Assembly (NCBI RefSeq): GCF_023277745.1
Contig: NZ_CP086322.1
Coordinates: 4,216,001 to 4,280,000 of the forward strand
Origin: Streptomyces halobius
GTDB taxonomy: Bacteria; Actinomycetota; Actinomycetes; Streptomycetales; Streptomycetaceae
Length of the DNA stretch: 64,000 nucleotides
Reading direction: 5' to 3'
Shown: positions 53,966 to 62,393 of the stretch, piece after piece
How positions within the stretch are numbered: position 1 is the stretch's first letter
How the letters are laid out: every line of letters begins with the position of its first letter
The notes under the pieces: generated by a model
Told to the model about the DNA's origin: nothing
The model's input: the letters and a program-made list of their open reading frames with translations, nothing else
Databases searched by the model: none
Position numbers and translations under genes: made by a program

Positions 53966-54289
53966 TCAGTGAGCCTTCTGGTACGCCTCGCGAATGTCAG
54001 CTGGCACACGACCGCGATCGTTGACCTGGTAGCCGTTCTCCTTCGCCCATGCCCTGATCGCCGCGGTGTCGTCACCGCTGACGGCAGCCTTCCGGGGCTT
54101 GCGAGCCCTTCCAGTCTTGCGGCCGGCCTTCAGGAAGGGGCCAACCGCCTCAAGCAGTTTGTCGTAGCTGTCCGACCCGAGGTCGATCTCGTACGTCACA
54201 CCGTCAAGAGAAATGGTGTGCGTTGCGGCCTCTGAGGACTCTTCGCCCGTGAGGTCGTCTGTGTAGATGGTGACAATCTTCTGTGCCAT
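53966..54289 (-). CDS. lsr2: Lsr2-family nucleoid-associated protein
   Basis: The 107-aa product starts MAQKIVTIYTDDLTGEE and has the Lsr2 layout: N-terminal dimerisation beta-hairpin (VTYEIDLGSDSYDKL), a basic linker (KTGRARKPRKA), and the C-terminal AT-hook-like domain (IRAWAKENGYQVNDRGRVP) whose RGR enters the minor groove of A/T-rich DNA. Lsr2 silences foreign A/T-rich genes, as H-NS does. Streptomyces often have two copies; this one lies in accessory DNA and could be the second, LsrL-type copy. A strong terminator follows. Confidence 0.92.
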   Translation of the reverse strand: MAQKIVTIYTDDLTGEESSEAATHTISLDGVTYEIDLGSDSYDKLLEAVGPFLKAGRKTGRARKPRKAAVSGDDTAAIRAWAKENGYQVNDRGRVPADIREAYQKAH

Positions 54290-54360
54290 GGGTCAAAGTG
54301 TAGAGGCGCCTGGTGCTTTCCATCTCCACAGCTGATCGCACTGCAACTTTCGTCAGTGTT

Positions 54361-54738
54361 TTAAACGCCAGCTGGCAGCGCGTTCAGTCGTTCGCGAAAC
54401 TCGCGTACGGCCGGGACGGAGCGATGTGCGTTGAGTCCGCCTGAGAACTCCTTCAGCCTGTCCAAGGCGCGAATCGAACTGACTCGACTCTCCAGCAAAT
54501 CGGCGCCGTAATTCGCGGCATCGAGTGCGCCGTCGAGGTCGTGGCCTTCTAGACGGGCCTCAGCGAGTCGGCTGGACCGCACGGCCTTGTCCCTCGGAGC
54601 TGCCTTCCTGACCGAGGTCTCCAGAGAGGCGGTGGCCCGGTCCACCTGACCGGACCGAAGCATCACCTTGCCCTCCGTCGACTTCAACTGGGCCTCTCCG
54701 TACCAGTCAAGCCAGTCTGGCGACTCGTCGTCTGCCAA
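54361..54738 (-). pseudogene. C-terminal fragment of an XRE/TPR-type regulator
   Basis: The frame has only a TTG at its beginning and encodes SPDWLDWYGEAQLKSTEG..., ending VSSIRALDRLKEFSGGLNAH and VPAVREFRERL, which is the C-terminal end of Streptomyces HTH-TPR regulators. The HTH half is missing. The break is 7 bases from the last phage gene, so it probably marks the deletion or integration boundary of the prophage remnant. Confidence 0.65.
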
Positions 54739-54744
54739 GTGTGC

Positions 54745-55065
54745 TCACCGTCGCCGCCGAGCGCAGAGCTGGACGGTGGTGAGGAGGTCGTGGCCCGTGG
54801 CGTGCGGATCGTCAGGGGCTGTCTCGTCGGCGATTTGCGCGGCGCGGCGTTCGAGGGCGGCGACGTTGGCTGAGTTGTCGATGGTGGCGACGCCATTGAC
54901 GGTGACCTTCAGCGGTTCGGCGACGAGCGCGGCGACCCGCTCGTGCAGGACTTCGAGGGCGACGGCTTTCGCTGAGCGCAGATGCTCGTACCGGGCCGTG
55001 AGGTCTTCGGCGTCGGTGTCGGGTCCGAGCTGGGATTGAAGCCAGCGCAGTACGTCGATGTTCAC
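54745..55065 (-). CDS. Phage protein, possible head-completion factor (106 aa)
   Basis: The 106-aa frame is helical (MNIDVLRWLQSQLG; YEHLRSAKAVALEVLHERVA) and lies in the usual place of head-completion or connector genes, just downstream of the capsid gene and a 71-aa protein. I do not recognise the family. Its last residues (LCARRRR) abut the regulator fragment and may be altered by the deletion. Confidence 0.5.
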   Translation of the reverse strand: MNIDVLRWLQSQLGPDTDAEDLTARYEHLRSAKAVALEVLHERVAALVAEPLKVTVNGVATIDNSANVAALERRAAQIADETAPDDPHATGHDLLTTVQLCARRRR

Positions 55066-55134
55066 GCAGTTCCTGGTTAAAGAGGCGGCGGGGAGGAGCG
55101 CGGGTTCGGCTCCTCCCCGCCGCGTGGGTCGGCC

Positions 55135-55350
55135 CTAGGCGGGCTTCGCCTTCCGGGCGGACTTACTGGGGGCTGACTCCTGGGTGGGCGGCTGTCCGCC
55201 TTCCCAGCAGCACGGATTGGTGATCTGCTCGGCGATCGCCCGATCCGTGACCTGCTCGCCGGCGAGCAACACCACGGGGATGCGTTCAACCGGGTCGAGG
55301 ACGTGGACTGCGGCTGCCAGGACGCCCAGGGAATTCACGGCGGCGCTCAT
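55135..55350 (-). CDS. Small phage protein following the capsid gene (71 aa)
   Basis: The ATG at 55350 overlaps the capsid stop codon (TAATG), which supports translation. The 71-aa product begins MSAAVNSLGVLAAAVHVLD and ends in a Lys/Ala-rich tail. I do not recognise the family; it may be a head-tail or neck component. Confidence 0.6.
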   Translation of the reverse strand: MSAAVNSLGVLAAAVHVLDPVERIPVVLLAGEQVTDRAIAEQITNPCCWEGGQPPTQESAPSKSARKAKPA

Positions 55351-56399
55351 TAGAGGACGGTCGCGGTGATGTGGCAGTCCGGCGAGTACAGGACCGGCAT
55401 CGCCATCGCGGCACCCTTGGTCCAGATCTGCACCGGGTCGTCTTCGACATCGCGGGTGATGACGATGCCCGGCGCGTCCTCCCGCTCGATCTGGGGGTTC
55501 GTGCCGCGCGACAGAGCCAGGGATTCGGTGGTGGTGCCGTACTGGGTCTGGCCCCACTTCGCTCGGTCCGGCGGAAGCATGATCCACCGGTCATCCGGCA
55601 GGACCCGCTTCGAGACGTCGTCCTGCCAGACCTGAGCCTTGTAAAACGTGACGGGCGGCAGACCGTAGGTACCACGCACGGAGTTGATCTGTTCCGGGTT
55701 CAGCGTCGCAGTCGGCGTCTGTCCGCCAGCCGGCGTGCCGTAGTAAGCCGCCCGGTAGGACTGGTTGCTGGCCAGGTGCGACCACGCCTTACGGGAGGTG
55801 AGCACCATCTCCGGCGCGGGCGCGCCGATCGAGTCGAGGTAGTCGATCCACCGCAGCTCGTCCGCTATCGGATCGGCGTCCGGGGCGCTCCACGGCTTCG
55901 GCGCGGTCGGCATGTTGGCCTGCGGTACGCCGTAGTCGACCTCGACGGTCAGACCGTTCTCGCCTGCCAGACTGAACTTGCCGTCCAGGAGCACATCACC
56001 GGCAGCGAGCTCCAGACGGGAGCGGATCGCCTCGACGTGCCGCTCCACGTCGTCGTACAGCAGCTCCACCAGGCGGTCGTCGTCCGCGCCGCGGGAAGCG
56101 TCGAGGAGCAGCTGCTCCATCTCGCCGATCAGGAGCTTTTGGCCCAGCGCCGGAAGGGTGCCCTCGGTCTGGGTTGACTCGGCCTGCCGCTTCGCGAACG
56201 GTACGGACGAGTCGAAGGCACGGTAGGAGGCGGTGTTGACGCGTCGCTTGGACTGCCGGACCCGCCACTTCACGTCCTTCACCTGCGTCTCGGCGAACAC
56301 TGACTGGGTGAGGAGGAAGTCAGCCGGGGTCGGGATGGACCTGGCGTAGACCGTCAGGTCGGCGACGGATACGCCCTTGAGGAGGTCGGCGACGCTCAT
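55350..56399 (-). CDS. Phage major capsid protein (gpE family)
   Basis: The 349-aa protein matches the lambda gpE-type capsid family in length and in features such as RRVNTASYRAFDSSVPFAKR (E-loop region), WIDYLDSIGAPAPEMVL (A-domain) and a C-terminal VVITRDVEDDPVQIWTKG. It assembles the icosahedral shell. Its ATG overlaps the stop of the decoration gene. Confidence 0.9.
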   Translation of the reverse strand: MSVADLLKGVSVADLTVYARSIPTPADFLLTQSVFAETQVKDVKWRVRQSKRRVNTASYRAFDSSVPFAKRQAESTQTEGTLPALGQKLLIGEMEQLLLDASRGADDDRLVELLYDDVERHVEAIRSRLELAAGDVLLDGKFSLAGENGLTVEVDYGVPQANMPTAPKPWSAPDADPIADELRWIDYLDSIGAPAPEMVLTSRKAWSHLASNQSYRAAYYGTPAGGQTPTATLNPEQINSVRGTYGLPPVTFYKAQVWQDDVSKRVLPDDRWIMLPPDRAKWGQTQYGTTTESLALSRGTNPQIEREDAPGIVITRDVEDDPVQIWTKGAAMAMPVLYSPDCHITATVL

Positions 56400-56824
56400 G
56401 CGCTCACCGCCCCGAGGAAGCGGATCTGTGCGGCCGTCGGGTTGAACGCAATCTTCGTGGGGTCGATGCCGCCGGGGATCTTGGAGGTCTTCACGGTGCC
56501 GTGCCAGAACAGTGCCGCGGGGACCTTGGTGGTGCCGGGCGTGAACGCTGCTTCGGCGTATACGAGGCCGGCGAGGGTCTCGCGGCCGTCCTTTGCCGCA
56601 GGGTCGTACGGGCCGTAGAGGCCGGAGGTGGTGATGCGGCCGACTGGGACACCGGAGCGGACGTAACCGTGCGGCTGGCCTGCGGACGGCTCGACGTAGT
56701 GAGTGTCCTTGGCGAGCTTGGTCAGGTCGAGAGTGATGGTCTCCGTGGAGTCGGTGCCGTGCCGGGAGGCGAGCCAGTCCCGGTCAGCGGTCACCGTGAC
56801 GGAGGTGGTGTACGGCTGGATCAA
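56396..56824 (-). CDS. Phage head decoration protein (HDPD / gpD-like)
   Basis: TTG at 56824 with AGGAG 8 bases upstream gives 142 aa; the frame is open to 57082 but the extra part is a shadow of the scaffold gene. It has the family pattern RSGVPVGRITTSGLYGPYDP followed by TLAGLVYAEAAF. Decoration proteins stabilise the expanded head at three-fold sites. It is coupled to the capsid gene. Confidence 0.85.
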   Translation of the reverse strand: MIQPYTTSVTVTADRDWLASRHGTDSTETITLDLTKLAKDTHYVEPSAGQPHGYVRSGVPVGRITTSGLYGPYDPAAKDGRETLAGLVYAEAAFTPGTTKVPAALFWHGTVKTSKIPGGIDPTKIAFNPTAAQIRFLGAVSA

Positions 56825-56942
56825 CGCCGCTTCTCCTGGTGGTGCTGGGTGCGGTCGCGCACTCACCCGGTGGTGGCGCGGTCCACGAGGAGGAAGGGAG
56901 GGGCGTGGTCCCCAATTTGACCCCAGCCAGGGCCAGTCGGTG

Positions 56943-57614
56943 TTACTTGGGGGCGGGGAGGATGCCGCGGCGGCGGGCCATCTCCAGACCGGCCGACCCG
57001 GGTTTGTGGTCGACGCCGCCGGGGCGCGGCGGCGGGACCGAGGCAGGAGCGCCGCCAGGAGCTGCAGGAAGCTGCTGGGCACCTGCGGGGATGCTGGCGA
57101 ACAGCTCGGGGCGGCGAGTCTTCAGCTCCTGTACCGCCTCGCTGAGGGCGTCGCTGTCCGCGTCGTCCGGGGCGCGCAGGAGTGCCACGGCGTCGTCCAG
57201 GTCGTGACCGGTTGCCCCAACGCTGGCGAGGGCAGCTCGGCGGGCAGCGTCGCGCTCGCGGGTAAGGGCCGCAGCTTCACGGGCGGCAGCAGCCTTCTCA
57301 CGTTCGATCACCGTCTGTTCGCGGCGCTCCGCCTCGGACAGCTGCTCCTGCTCGGCCTGCCGGGCACCGGCGAGGTACTCCTCAAGTGCGCTGGTATTGG
57401 AGAAGCCGAGCTTTTCGATCAGGCCGCGCACCGCGGCCCGGCCGCCCTGGTCCTTCTCCCGGGCCATCAGCGTGTTCAGCTGCTTCTGGCTGATGCTGAC
57501 GGTGACCTCGTCGTTCGACGGATCGTCGGAGGAGGCGCCGAGCATGGGGTAGATCGGGCGGCCGTCACGGCGGTAGCCGAGCACGGTACGCGGAGCGGGC
57601 AGGCTGCGGGTCAT
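56943..57614 (-). CDS. Phage capsid scaffold-like protein
   Basis: The 223-aa product has a long charged coiled-coil (REQTVIEREKAAAAREAAAL), few aromatic residues in its centre and a Pro/Gly-rich C-terminus, as in scaffolds of actinophages. Start is the ATG at 57614, with a TTG one codon upstream also possible. It precedes the decoration and capsid genes. It is expected to guide prohead assembly and then leave the head. Confidence 0.75.
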   Translation of the reverse strand: MTRSLPAPRTVLGYRRDGRPIYPMLGASSDDPSNDEVTVSISQKQLNTLMAREKDQGGRAAVRGLIEKLGFSNTSALEEYLAGARQAEQEQLSEAERREQTVIEREKAAAAREAAALTRERDAARRAALASVGATGHDLDDAVALLRAPDDADSDALSEAVQELKTRRPELFASIPAGAQQLPAAPGGAPASVPPPRPGGVDHKPGSAGLEMARRRGILPAPK

Positions 57615-57776
57615 CAAGTGGTGCTACTCCCATGACGGCCCCGCGCCGTGATCGAGTCTACGGATGCCAAGAGCACATCTGCTGCCCGGCACTGGCCACT
57701 CGGATCCGGTAGGCCAACCAGGCTGGCACACGGCTCCGTTAGATGTCGGTCGGCGCAAACCTGAGATGATCAACTT

Positions 57777-58334
57777 ATGTCTGAAGTCCCAGGATCTAAC
57801 CTGATATCTCCTGTCGTGTCCCTGGCGAAGGGCTCCGAGCCGCTCAAGAAGCGCCGTGCGGCGAAATGGGGAGCAACGGCCGCCGTGGTCGTCGCTGCGG
57901 GAGTCTCGCTGTGGGCATGGGAACCGTGGGTGGACCGCAGCCCCTTCACCGCCTTGGTCGCCGGAGCGTCACCCGTGACGGACCCCGGGTCCAAGACTGA
58001 GAGCGGCGAATGCACTCCCAATCTTGCCGGGGAAGCCGTGGTCATCTACGACGCCTCAGGCAAAAGCAAGTTGGCCTCCGGCATCGAACCCAGCACCGGC
58101 GAGGTACTGCCCAGCTCGTACGGTGACGTCGCAGGTTGGTGCTTCTACGTGACGCGCATCGACGGCCTGCCCGGCGGCGAAGGCACCTACAAGGTCCAGG
58201 TGGGCCGGGGAAACCTCGTCACCGTCGAAGAAGAGCATCTTCGTCAGCCCGTTGATCAGCAGCGGGAAGGGATGAGGAAGACGAAGCTGCCGCCCGATGA
58301 CGCACCGGCACCGGAGCTTCCTGCCGAGCAGTGA
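57777..58334 (+). CDS. Membrane-anchored hypothetical protein, opposite to phage head genes
   Basis: A 185-aa protein with one membrane helix (GATAAVVVAAGVSLWAW, about 33-49), basic residues before it and an extracytoplasmic domain with two cysteines (GECTPNL; GWCFYVT) and an acidic Pro-rich tail. It is read against the phage operon and overlaps the portal gene's 3' end by 116 bp. Such single genes in phage operons are often morons that alter the host surface. Function is unknown. Confidence 0.6.
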   Translation: MSEVPGSNLISPVVSLAKGSEPLKKRRAAKWGATAAVVVAAGVSLWAWEPWVDRSPFTALVAGASPVTDPGSKTESGECTPNLAGEAVVIYDASGKSKLASGIEPSTGEVLPSSYGDVAGWCFYVTRIDGLPGGEGTYKVQVGRGNLVTVEEEHLRQPVDQQREGMRKTKLPPDDAPAPELPAEQ

Positions 58335-60018
58335 TCCGGCTGACTTCCTCCCGCGCATCCTCGATCGGGTATCCGGCGTCCTGCAGCATCCGGATCCCGG
58401 TCTCCAGAGACAACACTCCGGCGGACACACCCTTGACGACCTCATCAAGGATCGCCGTTCGGTCGGTCGGGGTGTGCGGGCCGAACATGATGCGCGCGGC
58501 CAGCGGCTGGCCCGTGGGCCAGCCTTCGGCTCGGCCGGCCTGGTGGATGCGCTGCACCATCTTCAGCAGCAGCGCGTATTTGTGGGCGCGGGCCAGACGC
58601 ATGGAGTCCACCAGGGAATCCAGCGGCCCGAGTGACAGCTGGAGCGCGTAGCCGCTCGGCACGTCGGAGGGGTCGACGGTGCCCAGACTCACGGCGGGCA
58701 GGCGGGCGTTGACGGCGGCCCGGTCGCGGATCTCCTCGACCCTGGCCCGCAGCTCCGAGAGCTGTCCAGAAGTATCGAGGACGTCCATGCGTCCGCCGTC
58801 CGCGAGCTGGAAGACCGTGCCGGGCTCGACTGCAAGGGGCTTGGGGCGGCCGGTGACGCGGTCGACTTCGGCACGGGCCCCGGCAAGGCCGATGATGGGC
58901 GCACCCGTGGTCGCGGAGGCGCGGGCGGAGTCGGTGTCGGTCTCAGCCAGCTCGTCCAGGGCCTGCATGACCTTTGCCAGGGTGGACTGTCCAAAGTGCT
59001 CGCCGTCCGCGACGGTGTTGCTGATGTGGACGAGCGGGATGAAGTCGAGGTGCAGATCCAGCTGGTGCAGGACTTCACCATCAGTCCGGGTGCGGAAGTG
59101 CGCCTTGTCCAGGGGGAGATCGTCCAGGCTCTGCCCGTGGCGGAGATCGTCGAGGAACCATTCGGCATCGGTCAGATAGCAGGTGGTCCTCGACGAACGG
59201 TCGAGAGCCCACGGGTAGGTGCGCTCGATGTGGCCCGCTTCCGGCACATACCGGTCGCCGGGCTTCAGCACCTGGGAGCCCGCTTCGTCGAGGACGGGAT
59301 GCCGTCCCGCCCGACCGCTCTCGTCCGTGCTGCTGCGGGTCGCCGGAACCACGGGCCCCAACTCGTAGGTGATCCTGCGGACCTTCGGCTTCAGTCCACT
59401 TCTCGGATCCTCAGGTATCTCCCAGGCCAGATGGACTCGCCGCGGGTAGTCACCTGGATCGGCGTCGTCCTCAAGGACAGGGAAGTAGAAGCCGGGATCG
59501 TAGGTCTTGAGTCGCACTCGGCCCTTCTCCGGATCCCAGGCCAGCAGGAATAGCCCATCGCCGAGGAGGACCGCCTTACGTTCCGCGGCCTGCATCCGCA
59601 GCGGCAGCAGCTCAGCCTCCGCCCACTCCCGCAGCCGCTGCTGCACGGCAACCGCCGCCACGGCCTCGGGGGGTGCATCGTCGTCACCTGCGTGCTCGGC
59701 GCCGGGCACAATGATCTGCTGTGTCTTCCCCAGGAGATGAGCAAGCGTGGTATCGACGAACGTGGACGGGTCCCCGAACTCCCTGCGCTCAGCCGCGCCC
59801 TCGTTGCCGGCCAGTGTGGCCAGTTCACCGGCCTGGTTGGAGTCGTACGCGGCAAGGAGCTTGTATGCGGAAAGACGGCGAACCGCATCGTCGGGGAGCC
59901 AGGTGCCCTGTAGCTCAGGCGTGAGGGCCCGATGCGGTCGCCCATTGTACGTACCGGCCATCACCGGTTTGTAGTTCAGCCACGACCAGGCATCGGTCAG
60001 GAAGGTCCGGAGGCCCAC
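58219..60018 (-). CDS. Phage portal protein (SPP1 gp6-like)
   Basis: The 599-aa protein has a typical portal layout: N-terminal AYKLLAAYDSNQAGELATLA, a beta-rich wing and stem (KAVLLGDGLFLLAWDPEKGR), and the crown/clip helices (ALQLSLGPLDSLVDSMRLAR). It forms the dodecameric DNA entry vertex. Its C-terminus (Ser-rich, then Asp/Arg-rich) overlaps an opposing gene. It lies upstream of scaffold and capsid genes, as usual. Confidence 0.9.
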   Translation of the reverse strand: MGLRTFLTDAWSWLNYKPVMAGTYNGRPHRALTPELQGTWLPDDAVRRLSAYKLLAAYDSNQAGELATLAGNEGAAERREFGDPSTFVDTTLAHLLGKTQQIIVPGAEHAGDDDAPPEAVAAVAVQQRLREWAEAELLPLRMQAAERKAVLLGDGLFLLAWDPEKGRVRLKTYDPGFYFPVLEDDADPGDYPRRVHLAWEIPEDPRSGLKPKVRRITYELGPVVPATRSSTDESGRAGRHPVLDEAGSQVLKPGDRYVPEAGHIERTYPWALDRSSRTTCYLTDAEWFLDDLRHGQSLDDLPLDKAHFRTRTDGEVLHQLDLHLDFIPLVHISNTVADGEHFGQSTLAKVMQALDELAETDTDSARASATTGAPIIGLAGARAEVDRVTGRPKPLAVEPGTVFQLADGGRMDVLDTSGQLSELRARVEEIRDRAAVNARLPAVSLGTVDPSDVPSGYALQLSLGPLDSLVDSMRLARAHKYALLLKMVQRIHQAGRAEGWPTGQPLAARIMFGPHTPTDRTAILDEVVKGVSAGVLSLETGIRMLQDAGYPIEDAREEVSRITARQEAPVPVRHRAAASSSSSLPAADQRADEDALLRR

Positions 60019-60218
60019 GAAGACAGTCCGATTCGTCAGCCCCGCGCTCCCTCCACCATAGCGAGGTGGACAACTGAGGATCTCTGCTGCTCTCTATCCT
60101 GAGAGATCAACCCACCCGAGTCCTGGGTCGGTTCCTCGCAAGCGGACCGTCAACAGCGCAGACCCATACGGAAATTGATGATGTCCCGAGCGCCGTGGAC
60201 GGCTAGAGTCCAGACACC

Positions 60219-60968
60219 ATGACGATCGAGCGTACGGTCCTCGAGGAGGACCTCGAACTCAGGCCCGGTGCGCGGCTCGCCGGCCAGTGCGCGCACTGTC
60301 GCAAGCATGTGGCCTATGGGGTGTTGAAATACGATGCCTTGGACCCCCGTATCGGCTTCTTGGATCCACCCGAGAGGCTCTATGAAGGATTATCTCAACC
60401 GAGTGATGTGACCTTCGAGCTCGGCATTATCTGCAACTGGTGTAACAAAACCAGCCTCTACGTTCACCGTGTGAGGGGCGAGTACCGCCACAACAGTGAC
60501 GGCGTAGTGGTGATGGAACGGAGCACCGCTGAAATCACCCAAGTGTGGCCGGCGCCGCTTCCGCGAGAGCTCGCTGATGATGCGCCACAGACAGTGCGCG
60601 AAATCTTTGCCGAAGCCGCACTGGCTGAGGCGGCAGGGGCACTCCGCCTGGCTGGAGTTGGGTATAGAGCAGCAGTTGAGCAGATCGTGAAGGAGCGTGG
60701 TGCGCAGGGAAACAGTCTGTACCAGCGCATTACCACTCTCTCCCAGCTGGGAGTAGCTCAGGAAACTGTGGACGCCTTTCACGAGGCTCGCCTCGTAGGG
60801 AATGACGCCGCACACGACGGTCTGGCGTACTCCGCTGAGGAAATTGCGGACATTGCAGAGCTGATCGAGGAAGCCGTTCTCGTGTTGTACGTGCAGCCTG
60901 CACAGCGGGCCAGGCTGGTGTCCCAGCGAGCCGCTCGACGTGCGGCAGCGAAGCAGGCCTCACCCTAG
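60219..60968 (+). CDS. DUF4145 family protein
   Basis: The 249-aa protein begins with a zinc-ribbon (QCAHCRKH and ICNWCNKT, about 50 residues apart) followed by the helical DUF4145 domain (AGALRLAGVGYRAAVEQIVK; ARLVGNDAAHDG). DUF4145 domains are frequent in restriction and phage-defence loci. It is on the plus strand between phage genes that all run the other way, so it is likely an accessory (moron or defence) gene. Its stop codon TAG is part of the CTAG site used by the adjacent insertion element, so the gene was not damaged. Confidence 0.85.
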   Translation: MTIERTVLEEDLELRPGARLAGQCAHCRKHVAYGVLKYDALDPRIGFLDPPERLYEGLSQPSDVTFELGIICNWCNKTSLYVHRVRGEYRHNSDGVVVMERSTAEITQVWPAPLPRELADDAPQTVREIFAEAALAEAAGALRLAGVGYRAAVEQIVKERGAQGNSLYQRITTLSQLGVAQETVDAFHEARLVGNDAAHDGLAYSAEEIADIAELIEEAVLVLYVQPAQRARLVSQRAARRAAAKQASP

Positions 60969-60993
60969 TACTCCAGCCGTAGTTGTGGATCTT
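60969..60993 (+). repeat. Left terminal inverted repeat of the IS701-type element
   Basis: 25 bp beginning TACTCCAGCCGTAG; exact reverse complement of 63713-63737. Confidence 0.9.
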
Positions 60994-61037
60994 GGTGGGC
61001 CGCCATCGACAAGCAGCCGAGTGCGGGAAAAGTGAGC

Positions 61038-61078
61038 GGAGTGAGGACTCACTCATTGACGGAGTGAGTCCTCACTCC
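61038..61078. promoter_or_regulatory. Probable TetR operator
   Basis: Two 17-base arms (61038-61054 and 61062-61078) are exact reverse complements separated by 7 bases. Each arm is itself a near-palindrome of GAGTGAG and CTCACTC with a 2-base centre, the common form of TetR-family operators. It lies 15 bases before the tetR start and probably mediates autoregulation. Confidence 0.75.
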
Positions 61079-61092
61079 GTACTCTCGCGGTC

Positions 61093-61704
61093 ATGACAGC
61101 ACCTAAGGAGAACCAGACCACCCGCCGCCGCGCCCCCGGCATGTCGCCGGAGCAGCGCCGCGAAATGATCATCCAGACCGCGATCCCGCTGATCGCCGAG
61201 TACGGCGCTGCGGTGACGACCGCGAAGATCGCCCGCGCCGCGGGCATCGGCGAGGGAACGATCTTCCGGGTCTTCGCCGACAAGGACGAGCTGCTGCAGG
61301 CATGCGTGGCCGAGGCGCTCTCCCCCGAGCACGCGGTCCGTGAGCTCGACGCGATCGACGTATCCCAGCCGCTGCCCGACCGGCTCGCGGAGGCGGCCGA
61401 GGCGCTGCAGGCGCACATGTCCAGGATGGGCGCAATCCTCGGCTCGCTGGGGCATCGCGGCGGCAAGCACCCCGGCACGGTGCGCGGCGCGGGCCGCGAC
61501 GAGTCGACGGCCCGTATCCGTGCGGCCCTCGCGGAGCTGCTGGAGCCCGACGAGGCCGCCCTGCGTCGACCGCCGGAGCAGATCGCGGCCCTCTTCTTCG
61601 GGCTGCTCTTCACTCAGCCGCGTACGGAGGGCGAGCCCGACCTGACCCCGCAGGAGCTGGTGGAGGTCTTCCTGCACGGGGCGCTCTCGGGGGCCGCCAA
61701 GTGA
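61093..61704 (+). CDS. TetR-family transcriptional regulator
   Basis: A 203-aa protein with the TetR HTH at about residues 22-68 (TTAKIARAAGIGEGTIFRVF) and a helical ligand domain. The ATG is 15 bases after a paired palindrome that resembles its operator. Its stop overlaps the start of the next gene (GTGA), so the regulator controls itself and the membrane protein. Both are inside the repeats of the IS701-type element. Confidence 0.9.
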   Translation: MTAPKENQTTRRRAPGMSPEQRREMIIQTAIPLIAEYGAAVTTAKIARAAGIGEGTIFRVFADKDELLQACVAEALSPEHAVRELDAIDVSQPLPDRLAEAAEALQAHMSRMGAILGSLGHRGGKHPGTVRGAGRDESTARIRAALAELLEPDEAALRRPPEQIAALFFGLLFTQPRTEGEPDLTPQELVEVFLHGALSGAAK

Positions 61705-62111
61705 GCGCGCGGAGAAGGCGCCTGGGGGTTACGGCCCTGGCCGTCCTGGCCCCCGTCCTGGTGTGGCTGGTTGCGGACCCGCTGCTGGGGCACCGACTGC
61801 GGATCGCCGACGGCGAGCAGACGCTCGACATCGGCGCCGTGCCCGTGGCGGTCGTCGCGCTGCTCGCGTCGCTCTCCGGCTGGGGACTGCTGGCCGCCCT
61901 GGAGCGGTTCGGGGCGCGGCGCGCCCGCGCCATCTGGACCGGGGTGGCCGGCGTCGTACTGGCCGTGTCCTTCCTGCCGTTCATCGGCGCCGGCATGGAC
62001 GGCGGCACCCGGTTCTTCCTCGCTCTGATGCACCTGGCGGTGGCGGCGGTGCTGGTCCCGGGGCTGGTCGGCAGGTCCCCCGGGGCGGGAGCCGGTGCTG
62101 CTAGGGGGTGA
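61701..62111 (+). CDS. DUF6069-like four-helix membrane protein
   Basis: The 136-aa product (GTG start within the tetR stop) has four membrane helices: residues about 9-27, 43-67, 79-99 and 103-122, with conserved-looking FIGAGMDGGTR between the third and fourth. This fits DUF6069 proteins that accompany TetR regulators in Streptomyces. Its last codons overlap the 3' end of the antiporter fragment on the other strand. Confidence 0.75.
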   Translation: MSARRRRLGVTALAVLAPVLVWLVADPLLGHRLRIADGEQTLDIGAVPVAVVALLASLSGWGLLAALERFGARRARAIWTGVAGVVLAVSFLPFIGAGMDGGTRFFLALMHLAVAAVLVPGLVGRSPGAGAGAARG

Positions 62112-62330
62112 CCGCCAGCACCAAGTACGCCGCGAACAGCACCAGATGGCGGCAGCCCTGCTAGAGCGTCGCGCGGCCGGGGATGACCGTCAAAGTGCCC
62201 ACCACGATCGAGATGAAGAGCGATACCTGGTGGGTCGGGCCGAGGCCCAGCAAGAGCGGACCCTCGTGCCAGATCGCTGCGATGGCCACCGCCGGGATGG
62301 TCAGGCCGATGCTGGCGATGTCGGAGTCGT
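62101..62330 (-). pseudogene. C-terminal fragment of a Ca2+:H+ antiporter (ChaA-like)
   Basis: Minus-strand translation gives IASIGLTIPAVAIAAIW, then VVGTLTVIPGRATL, an in-frame TAG, and HLVLFAAYLVLAVTP to the normal end, matching the last two helices of CaCA-family antiporters. The upstream three quarters are missing, cut off just before the transposase gene. It shows that the passenger DNA came from a chromosomal tetR-membrane protein/chaA locus. Confidence 0.75.
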
Positions 62331-62393
62331 AGGCAAGGTCGGGGGAGGTCTGGGGGGTCGGAGACAGGTGCGGCCACCGGTGATCATCGGTGT

